Below are positions 1-5,501 of a DNA stretch of 6,544 nucleotides, one piece after another. This DNA is from JBHJOF01 sp050330055. GTDB lineage: Bacteria; Pseudomonadota; Alphaproteobacteria; Kiloniellales; JAKSDN01. The notes beneath the pieces are model-generated. The model had not been told where the DNA came from. It saw only the letters and a list, made by a program, of their open reading frames with translations, and ran no database searches. Numbering within the stretch: position 1 is the first letter of the stretch; each line of letters starts with the position of its first letter. The position numbers were made by a program, and so were the translations under genes. Location of the stretch: assembly GCA_050330055.1 (NCBI GenBank), contig JBHJOF010000381.1, forward strand, positions 1 through 6,544, in the 5' to 3' direction.

Positions 1-670
<670 letters not shown>

Positions 671-690
<20 letters not shown>

Positions 691-730
691 GGGCCCCGCA
701 AGTTCACATTGCCGTTATGAAGGCCCCCTA
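671..730 (+). repeat. 30-bp tandem duplication spanning the kinase stop codon
   Basis: Bases 671-700 and 701-730 are adjacent copies of a 30-bp unit that match at 26 of 30 positions. The 19-bp core GTTCACATTGCCGTTATGA is identical in both (672-690 and 702-720). The first copy encodes the last residues and stop codon of the histidine kinase. The second lies just after the stop and is untranslated. It looks like a local duplication that left the protein end unchanged. Confidence 0.85.
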
Positions 731-742
731 AGGGCGGCCTTT
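719..742 (+). terminator. Possible weak terminator hairpin after the histidine kinase
   Basis: AGGCC at 721-725 pairs with GGCCT at 736-740, and CCC at 726-728 with GGG at 732-734. C735 is bulged and TAA forms the loop. A720-T741 can extend the stem. Only three T residues follow, so it is a poor intrinsic terminator, although its position after the kinase stop fits. It uses the second copy of the 30-bp repeat. Confidence 0.35.
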
Positions 743-767
743 ACAATATCCTTATGCCTTCTTTATT
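740..767 (+). promoter_or_regulatory. Candidate promoter for the Cys-rich peptide gene
   Basis: TTTACA at 740-745 is followed after 16 bases by TTTATT at 762-767, about 100 bases before the peptide start. The match to a sigma-70-type promoter is partial (5/6 and 4/6). The stretch is clearly more AT-rich than its surroundings. It is a by-eye assignment and could be chance. Confidence 0.2.
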
Positions 768-866
768 CGGCCATCACATCCGCTTCCCAGATTGCCGAAT
801 GCAAAACCCGTTACGCATGGTGCGGCGGGGCGAGAGGACAATAGCAAGGACGAGAGGAGATCATCC

Positions 867-1076
867 ATGTCGAAGGACAAGCGCAGTAAGTTGATGGAGA
901 CGGCGGTGGCGCTGAGCGCCGTGGCCGCCCTGGCGGGTACCGCGACCCTGCCGGTGGCAGTCAGCCACGCGGCCGATACCGGCGTGCAGATTGCGCAATG
1001 TAACCCCTGCAATCCGTGCGACCCCTGTAGCCCCTGCAATCCGTGCAATCCGTGCAATCCCTGCTCCGCGAACTGA
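867..1076 (+). CDS. Small exported cysteine-repeat peptide, (C-x-P)7-C
   Basis: This encodes 69 residues of unknown function. The N-terminus is basic (MSKDKRSK), followed by a hydrophobic Ala/Val stretch at about 12-32 and a likely signal-peptidase site at SHA|AD (35/36). The predicted mature peptide is only about 34 residues. Its C-terminal part has eight Cys at 45, 48, 51, 54, 57, 60, 63 and 66, exactly three apart, each adjacent pair being C-x-P-C with x = N, D or S, then a short SAN tail. I chose the ATG at 867 because GAGGAGA (854-860) sits at normal ribosome-binding distance and the signal peptide starts there; an in-frame ATG at 792 has no comparable site. Regular vicinal thiols in the periplasm suggest binding of soft metals (Cu, Zn, Cd) or a redox buffer; this is inference. 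The same motif recurs in the P460-like protein at 5502. A modified-peptide precursor is less likely, as no modification gene is visible nearby. Confidence 0.8.
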   Translation: MSKDKRSKLMETAVALSAVAALAGTATLPVAVSHAADTGVQIAQCNPCNPCDPCSPCNPCNPCNPCSAN

Positions 1077-1415
1077 GACCAAGACACGGTCTCGCCGCCC
1101 ACTCGTCGCGATGGGGGCAACGCCCTTGCGCGACGGGAGGGCGGGCCGGTACCTGACCCCCTTGAGGATGCGCGAGTAATCCTCCTACACTGAGACATTG
1201 CGCTTCGAGGTTTCTAGAGTGCTTCGGGTGGCCTGGAGAGCATCCCAGAAGGCATCATGAACTGAGCGTGGAATCCGGCCTGATACCAGCGTCAAGGTGC
1301 TCGGCTCATTTTGGTTCGAGCTATGCGTGAAAGTTGGTGACGGCGTGAGGGGGGTGAGGCGGCGTATCGTGGGGGCGATCGAGCCTCCACTTCTCCACTG
1401 AATGAGTGATACGCC
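1077..1415. other. Intergenic stretch between the peptide gene and the transposase remnant
   Basis: No convincing gene is seen here on either strand. It holds the stem-loop at 1095-1144, a 6-bp inverted repeat next to the peptide stop (GAGACC 1075-1080 / GGTCTC 1088-1093), an uncharacterised stretch at about 1150-1300, and the probable left end of the IS256-type element. ggcgtatc (1361-1368) and gatacgcc (1408-1415) form an inverted repeat immediately before the transposase start. Confidence 0.6.
1095..1144 (+). other. Long imperfect stem-loop downstream of the Cys-rich peptide gene
   Basis: The inner stem pairs 1112-1118 with 1122-1128 (GGGC-AAC-GCCC at the tip, plus G-T pairs). It continues as CGTCGCG (1104-1110) with CGCGACG (1129-1135), with A1111 bulged. 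After a 3x3 internal loop, CCGCCC (1095-1100) pairs with GGGCGG (1139-1144). That is about 20 pairs in 50 bases, starting 18 bases after the peptide stop. No T-tract follows, so it is not a textbook terminator. It could protect the 3' end of the short mRNA or act as a T-less terminator. Confidence 0.5.
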
Positions 1416-1603
1416 GTGACCGAGACTAACGTTGTCAAGCTTTCCCAGCCAGAGACGTTTTTAGATCCGCTGACCGAGGTGCTGCGCCGCGGCGCCCGGG
1501 TGCTTCTGGCCCAGGCCGTCGAATCGGAGGTGGCCGCCTTTCTCGACAGCCATGCCGAGCAGCGCACCGAGGATGGCCGGCGCCGACTGGTGCGCCGACC
1601 GTT
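1300..1603 (+). mobile_element. IS256-family insertion sequence remnant (left end only)
   Basis: The transposase N-terminus at 1416-1600 identifies the family. The non-coding leader upstream, at roughly 1300-1415, has the position of the IS left end, but I could not fix the terminal inverted repeat or a target duplication, so the left boundary is approximate. The right boundary, near 1595-1603, is where transposase homology stops and a different gene begins in another frame. About five sixths of the transposase and the right end are absent, so the copy cannot move by itself. Confidence 0.65.
1416..1600 (+). pseudogene. IS256-family transposase, N-terminal fragment
   Basis: A GTG start gives MTETNVVKL, then LTEVLRRGARVLLAQAVESE and VAAFLDSHAEQRTEDGRRRLVRR, which is the characteristic N-terminus of IS256/MULE-type transposases (LLRxGARxLLAQAVExEVxxFL ... 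DGRxxVVR). Full-length members have about 400 residues; only about 61 are left here. The DDE catalytic domain is missing. Beyond about base 1600 the frame reads into unrelated sequence and stops at 1671-1673. The break coincides with the point where the beta-propeller-like reading frame becomes sensible, so a deletion or recombination fused the element to that gene. Confidence 0.85.
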
Positions 1604-2356
1604 GCAGGCGGCAAGCTGTTTTGGCCGTTCGAGGATGCCCGCTTCTGCATGGGCGGGGGCGAGTACGCAGTGATGGACGGGCAGGCCTGGCGCTGGCAGC
1701 GTCTGACGGAAGGCGGCGCCATGCACCTGCATGCCATGGCGGCCTGCCGTGGCGAGCTCGTCGTGATCACCGGAGGATGGGAAGGGCAGCTCCAGATCTG
1801 GAGGGACGGCGGGACGATCTGGCACCTGGCGGCAACCTACCCGAAGGGCGAGGCGAGCTTTAGCCGTCTGGTAGCGGTCGCACCCTTTGCGGTCGCACCC
1901 TTTAAGGAGCGGTGCTTCGTCGGCGCCTCGGCCGCAGGACGGCATGGCGGCAAACTGCTGGAGTGGACGGACGGTCGGCTCGTGGCCGACCCGAGCTGGC
2001 CGGAGGCGGACCGCGCAGAAGGGCTGACGGTGCACGACGGGCTGCTCTTCGCCTGGTCCGACAGCGGACAGACGCGGAGACTCCTCGCCTTCGACGGCAC
2101 TTATCTCTGGGCAGTGAGCGGCGGCAGCGGGTCCGGCACGCTGTGGCGCAGCCGTGATGGCTCCGCCTGGACGGAGCTTCAGCGCTTCGCGGAGACGCCG
2201 ATCTCGGTGAGAGCCGTCGCGGGGGCGGTCTTCGTCGGAACCCATCACAAAGACGGCGGCACACTTTGGGGCCCGCTCATCGGGCTGCCGCCGCTTGGCG
2301 CAACCGCAACCGCGTTCGAGGATGGCACCCGAACCCGGCGGCAACGGCCGGCATGA
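1601..2356 (+). pseudogene. Beta-propeller-like protein, 5'-truncated by the IS junction
   Basis: From about 1604 the frame reads AGGKLFWPFEDARFC and continues through an open 1649-2356 region (235 residues from the first ATG at 1649). The sense upstream of that ATG shows the original protein began earlier and was cut at the IS256 junction. No ribosome-binding site precedes 1649. Loosely repeated strands of about 45 residues, such as GELVVITGGWEGQLQIW, KLLEWTDG, LLFAWSDSGQ and GTLWRSRDGSAWTEL, with GxLW/W-D-G motifs, resemble kelch or WD-type propeller blades; the exact family is not clear. It ends in ATGA overlap with the next gene (2353-2356), so it was the leading or an internal member of a coupled operon. 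Its propeller may have acted with the HEAT-like and FGE-like products. It could still be expressed as a shortened protein, but an intact function is unlikely. Confidence 0.65.
1874..1903 (+). repeat. 15-bp in-frame tandem duplication in the propeller-like gene
   Basis: GCGGTCGCACCCTTT occurs twice head-to-tail (1874-1888, 1889-1903) with no mismatch. It adds five codons and gives AVAPF-AVAPF in the protein. Being exact, it looks recent, and fits relaxed constraint on a truncated gene. Confidence 0.9.
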
Positions 2357-2877
2357 CGGGGGCGGTGGCCGAGATGGAAGGGTTCGTCTCCAGCGACATT
2401 GAGATCTATGGCGGCTTCCATAGGTTCCGTACCGCCTTTCAGCGCCTGGCGGGGTTTTCCGCTCCGGCGCTCGGGCGGCACCTGGCCGCGCTTTACCCGA
2501 AGGCCGCGATCGAGGGTCGCGTGCAGAAATTTACCGACGGGCACGTCCTGCGGGCCGATCTTGCACGCTGGTACATGTTGGGCGCGATGGCGGTGAACGG
2601 CTACGGTCGCGTTCCGCTTGACCTCCACTCCATGCCGTTCTCCGGCAAGCAGAACCGAGCCGAGAAATATTTCGACCTGCCGATCGCCGCCATCGCCACC
2701 GTAGGCTGGATCGGCCAGGGCGGCGCAGAAATCGTCGCCGCCCTGATCCGCCGGCTCGACCAGGAGCAAGACCCGAAATGGCTGCGGGCCGATGTCATCG
2801 CCGCGCTCGCCGCGCTGACCGGCAAGCCCTTCGGCTACGACGTCGCCCGCTGGCGCGCCTGGTGGAGCGGACGATGA
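2353..2877 (+). CDS. Hypothetical HEAT-repeat-like protein
   Basis: This encodes 174 residues with no obvious signal peptide and no family I can name with confidence. The C-terminal part (IVAALIRRLDQEQD, then LRADVIAALAALTGKPFGYD and WRAWW, about 125-171) matches the pattern that ends many HEAT/armadillo-type proteins: alternating amphipathic helices followed by a TGxxFGYDxxxWRxWW tail. The start is taken as the ATG at 2353, which overlaps the TGA of the propeller-like gene (ATGA), and the end overlaps the next gene in the same way (2874-2877). The ribosome-binding site is poor, which fits translational coupling; the ATG at 2374 is an alternative. HEAT-like proteins usually act as protein-binding scaffolds. 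Its location between a propeller-like and an FGE-like gene suggests a partner or maturation role, but the substrate is unknown. Confidence 0.6.
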   Translation: MTGAVAEMEGFVSSDIEIYGGFHRFRTAFQRLAGFSAPALGRHLAALYPKAAIEGRVQKFTDGHVLRADLARWYMLGAMAVNGYGRVPLDLHSMPFSGKQNRAEKYFDLPIAAIATVGWIGQGGAEIVAALIRRLDQEQDPKWLRADVIAALAALTGKPFGYDVARWRAWWSGR

Positions 2878-3683
2878 GACTGGCCGCCGGTGCACTCCTC
2901 CTCTCCTCGTTTATCGCCGCTGCACCTGGGCCGGCCGGTGCGGCCAACAGTGATTTGCTCACGGTGCCGGCCGGCGTCTTCGTCATGGGCGATCCCAATG
3001 GCGAGGCCAACGAGGCGCCGCGGGAGGCGCGGGTCGCCGCCTTCCGGATCATGCGACACGAGGTCACGAACGGACAGTATGCCGCCTTCGTCGCCGCCAC
3101 CGGCCACCGCACCGATGCCGAGATAGCAGGCGCAGGCTTCGTCTGGGACGGGCGTTGGCGAAAGGTGGCAGGGGCGCATTGGCGGGCGCCTTCCGGGGCC
3201 GGCTCGACGATCGAGGGGCTCGCGGATCATCCCGTGGTGCAGGTCTCGGCGCGCGACGCGGAGGCCTATTGCGCGCACTACGGGCTCCGCCTGCCCACCG
3301 AGGCGGAATGGGAATATGCCGCTCGCGGTGTGGACGGGCGACGCTTTCCGTGGGGGAACGCGGAGCCGCGCCAAGGCACTGAGCCTGCGCGCGCCAATTT
3401 CGGCACAGTGGCATGCTGCGCGCCCAGCGCGGCGGATGGCTATCGGAAGACCGCCCCGGTCGGCTCCTACCCGGCGGGCGCCTCGCCGTTTGGTGTGCTG
3501 GACATGGCGGGCAATGTTTGGGAGTGGACCGCCACCGCCTTCCCCGGCCGGCCGGAGGAGCGTGCGATCCGGGGTGGCGGCTGGGGCAACAACCCCTACT
3601 GCCTGCGCGCCAGCTATCGCCACGGCAATCCGCCGCATTTCAGCCTGGACATGGTCGGTTTCCGCTGCGCGGCCGATCCGTGA
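2874..3683 (+). CDS. Secreted FGE-sulfatase (SUMF1/NirV-like) domain protein
   Basis: This encodes 269 residues. A signal peptide (hydrophobic 3-17, cleavage near AGA|AN at 23/24) sends it to the periplasm. An FGE-sulfatase domain fills the rest: VPAGVFVMG (31-39), HEVTNGQYAAFVAATG, DHPVVQVSARDAEAYC, LRLPTEAEWEYAARG (from 138), DMAGNVWEWTA and a terminal GFRCA. True formylglycine-generating enzymes use two Cys in RGGSWxCxxxYC. Here R233-GGGWGNNPYC243 keeps only the second, with Asn239 at about the first position, so sulfatase activation is doubtful. A vicinal C181-C182 pair is also present. Secreted proteins of this type include NirV, encoded next to copper nitrite reductase genes, but no nirK is visible here. 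The start overlaps the upstream stop (ATGA), implying coupled translation. No clear terminator follows. Confidence 0.85.
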   Translation: MRLAAGALLLSSFIAAAPGPAGAANSDLLTVPAGVFVMGDPNGEANEAPREARVAAFRIMRHEVTNGQYAAFVAATGHRTDAEIAGAGFVWDGRWRKVAGAHWRAPSGAGSTIEGLADHPVVQVSARDAEAYCAHYGLRLPTEAEWEYAARGVDGRRFPWGNAEPRQGTEPARANFGTVACCAPSAADGYRKTAPVGSYPAGASPFGVLDMAGNVWEWTATAFPGRPEERAIRGGGWGNNPYCLRASYRHGNPPHFSLDMVGFRCAADP

Positions 3684-3736
3684 GGCGAGTCCAAATCGTT
3701 ATCTACTACGATACGCCTGCGGCAGAGGTGATGGCG

Positions 3737-3931
3737 ATGCTGAGAGACTGGACCGACTTCTATTGTGACATGTGGTTGGGATTGATTGTCACACCGATGC
3801 CGGGGATCGGTGAATCGGTCGTGCTCACGGCCTGGACCCGACGGCTCAGCCTCGGCCGACTTGAACTCGCTGCGGCCGCCGCGTTTATCGACGCCGATCG
3901 TGGGCGCGGATCTAAAAATCCTGTCCGGTAA
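3737..3931 (+). CDS. Doubtful small ORF, hypothetical
   Basis: This encodes 64 residues beginning MLRDWTDFYCDMWLGL, rich in aromatic residues at the start, with a basic tail (RGRGSKNPVR). AGAGG at 3724-3728 lies 8 bases before this ATG; an ATG two codons earlier is too close to it. It has no family that I recognise and no signal peptide. The first half reads like real protein (WTDFYCDMWLGLIVTPMPG), possibly the remnant of a longer gene. The rest is ordinary GC-rich translation. It is more likely fragment or chance than a working gene. Confidence 0.25.
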   Translation: MLRDWTDFYCDMWLGLIVTPMPGIGESVVLTAWTRRLSLGRLELAAAAAFIDADRGRGSKNPVR

Positions 3932-4066
3932 GGCATGGGTTTAGTGCCTATTCCGCCGGCCGCCTCTGGGCAGCGGCGACGAGGTAGCCGCTGTTGCAGA
4001 ATAGACACGCTCACGAAATGGCCAGATTACTTCCCCGCGGTGTGAGCAAGCGTGATTAGTGCGGCT

Positions 4067-4081
4067 TATGACGCCGTCATA
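4067..4081. promoter_or_regulatory. Perfect inverted repeat upstream of the porin (possible operator)
   Basis: TATGAC-GCC-GTCATA is a 6+6 inverted repeat around a 3-base centre, 38 bases before the porin start codon. The size and symmetry suit a dimeric regulator, but no family was recognised and no promoter boxes could be assigned near it. Confidence 0.3.
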
Positions 4082-4119
4082 GCCTGTGCTTCATGACATC
4101 CCAATTCGGAGAGGGGGCT

Positions 4120-5232
4120 ATGAAGAAAACGCTGTTCGGAACTACGGCTTTGGTGACCGCCGGTTTGGTGGCTTCCGGCGGGGCCCAGGCCGAGGAGGGC
4201 ATCAAGCTCCGCCTCGGCGGCTACATGAACAACTTCTTCGCCGTCGGCGACAGCGACCCGGACGACGGCACGGACTTCGCGCCGACCGGCCTGTTCAGCG
4301 ACGGCGAGATCTGGTTTCTCGGCGAGACCACGCTGGACAACGGGCTGACCTTCGGGGTCAACGTCCAGCTCGAAAGCTTTACGACGGGCGACCAGATTGA
4401 CGAGAACTACGGCTACATGGAGGGCAGCTTCGGCCGCGTCCTGTTCGGCTCCGAGAACACCGCCGCCTACCTCATGCACTTCGCCGCGCCGAGCGTCGGC
4501 GTGCCGGTCAACTCCGGCTGGGTCACCTCGTTCATCCCGCAGCCGGCCGGCCACACTGCGGGCTTCCGCGGGCCGGGCCTTTCGACCTTCATCGACACCG
4601 GCAACGACGAGAACACGCTGACCTACTTCACGCCGCGCATGTTCGGCTTCCAGCTCGGCGTCTCCTACCAGCCGGCGGTCGTGTTCACCGGCGAGGGCAA
4701 GAACTTCCCGGTCTTCGCCGACGAGGATACCGAGTACAACAACGGCATCTCCGTCGGCGTCAACTTCGTCGAGAGCTTCGGCGGCGTCGATGTCGCGGTC
4801 TCCGGCGGCTATCGCCGGGCCGAGGCGCCGGACGGCTTGGTGGCCGGGATCAATGTCGACGACATGGAGCAGGTCTCCTTCGGTCTCAACGTCGGCTTCG
4901 CCGGCTTCACCTTCGGCGGCTCCTACGCGAACGAGACGGAAGGGCGCATCACCGCGGCCGGAGTCTCCTCGGAAGGCCAGTCTTACGACGTCGGCCTATC
5001 CTACAGCACCGGTCCCTGGACCATCGGTGCGCTTTACTTCCATGGCGAGGTCGATGGCGCGCTGGCGGTTGCGGGCGACAACGAGTTGGATGCCGTTCAG
5101 GCAGCGGTCGCCTATGCGGTTGGCCCCAGCATCACGGCCAGCATCTCCGGCCTCTACGCCAAGTGGGACACCGAGACCGGCAACGATAACGAGGGCATCG
5201 CCGGCATCGTCGGCATCAACTTCGGCTTCTAG
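4120..5232 (+). CDS. Outer-membrane porin (Gram-negative porin, Porin_4-like)
   Basis: This encodes 370 residues forming a predicted beta-barrel for passive diffusion of small solutes across the outer membrane. A typical signal peptide (MKKTLFGTTALVTAG..., cleavage AQA|EE at 24/25) is followed by the first strand IKLRLGGYMNNFF. Alternating amphipathic strands follow, including LTFGVNVQLESF, GYMEGSFGRVLFGSENTAAY (constriction-loop region), FGFQLGVSYQP, VSFGLNVGFAGFTFGGSY and WTIGALYFHGEVDG. The chain ends in GINFGF with the terminal Phe needed for BAM-mediated barrel assembly. The length is normal for alphaproteobacterial porins, and loops are Asp/Glu-rich. ATG 4120 was chosen over the in-frame ATG at 4093 because GGAGAGGGGG (4108-4117) directly precedes it and the signal peptide begins there. 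It is monocistronic: long gap upstream, strong terminator downstream. Solute specificity cannot be read from sequence. Confidence 0.93.
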   Translation: MKKTLFGTTALVTAGLVASGGAQAEEGIKLRLGGYMNNFFAVGDSDPDDGTDFAPTGLFSDGEIWFLGETTLDNGLTFGVNVQLESFTTGDQIDENYGYMEGSFGRVLFGSENTAAYLMHFAAPSVGVPVNSGWVTSFIPQPAGHTAGFRGPGLSTFIDTGNDENTLTYFTPRMFGFQLGVSYQPAVVFTGEGKNFPVFADEDTEYNNGISVGVNFVESFGGVDVAVSGGYRRAEAPDGLVAGINVDDMEQVSFGLNVGFAGFTFGGSYANETEGRITAAGVSSEGQSYDVGLSYSTGPWTIGALYFHGEVDGALAVAGDNELDAVQAAVAYAVGPSITASISGLYAKWDTETGNDNEGIAGIVGINFGF

Positions 5233-5278
5233 CCGGAACTGCGATCCTATTCTCAGCCATGTCCCGACCATGTCCCTA

Positions 5279-5307
5279 GGGGGGCGGTCTTCCGCTCCCC
5301 ACTTTTT
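5279..5307 (+). terminator. Rho-independent terminator of the porin gene
   Basis: GGGGGGCGG (5279-5287) pairs with CCGCTCCCC (5292-5300) over nine positions including one G-T pair, with loop TCTT, and TTTTT follows at 5303-5307. It starts 46 bases after the porin stop. It also separates the porin from the downstream CxPC-P460 gene, which must have its own promoter. Confidence 0.9.
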
Positions 5308-5343
5308 CGCCGCCTAGGTTTGCCGCGGGGGCGATCCGGTCAC

Positions 5344-5357
5344 GCGATCTTGATCGC
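5344..5357. promoter_or_regulatory. Perfect inverted repeat upstream of the CxPC-P460 gene (possible operator)
   Basis: GCGATC-TT-GATCGC is a perfect 6+6 inverted repeat, with a third GCGATC half-site at 5331-5336. It lies about 145 bases before the start codon at 5502. The spacing of half-sites resembles a regulator-binding region, although GATC-rich palindromes also arise by chance in GC-rich DNA. No promoter boxes could be assigned with confidence in 5308-5501. Confidence 0.3.
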
Positions 5358-5501
5358 CGCTGGCGCGGCCTCGCGCAGACGTGAGTTTCGAAAGCCTCAC
5401 AGCACGTTAGCTTTTACGTGGAACAACCAAACCAGCAGGCTCAGTGAAGCCCCATGGGAAGCCTCGAGCCCACACGATAGTGGCTCGATCGGGAGGGAGT
5501 T

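Larger units (their letters stand above)
3684..4119. other. Low-information region between the FGE-like gene and the porin
   Basis: There is no recognisable gene. The base composition is less GC-biased than in the neighbours and several frames carry stops. It contains a doubtful small ORF (3737-3931), a weak hairpin just after it (AGGCA/TGCCT around 3931-3949), and a 15-bp palindrome before the porin. It may be decayed sequence or an untranslated control region for the porin. Confidence 0.5.

Noticed and set aside
1074..1193. Selenocysteine readthrough of the peptide UGA (open for about 39 more codons, small hairpin GAGACC/GGTCTC just after it)
   Set aside because: The hairpin does not have a recognisable bacterial SECIS loop, the extension is unlike the repeat, and the peptide ends naturally with SAN.
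752..1198. Reverse-strand ORF with GLHGLQG repeats
   Set aside because: It is an antisense shadow of the (C-x-P)n peptide gene; no ribosome-binding site or family match was seen.
1305..1330. T-loop-like GGTTCGAGC suggesting a tRNA
   Set aside because: No acceptor, D or anticodon arms can be folded around it; it lies in the IS left-end region.
1292..2344. 350-codon reverse-strand ORF
   Set aside because: High GC keeps antisense frames open. It spans both sides of the IS/propeller junction and shows no recognisable protein features.
2266..2352. Upstream in-frame start for the HEAT-like gene
   Set aside because: It would overlap the propeller-like gene by 91 bases and adds an Arg/Ala-rich shadow sequence; the ATGA overlap at 2353 is mirrored at the next junction.
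2835..3638. 267-codon reverse-strand ORF
   Set aside because: Antisense to the well-supported FGE-domain gene; Arg/Gly/Pro-rich translation typical of shadow frames.
5415..5445. GGAAC motif suggesting an ECF sigma-type promoter before the CxPC-P460 gene
   Set aside because: No matching -10 element (CGTT or TCT-type) at the proper distance.
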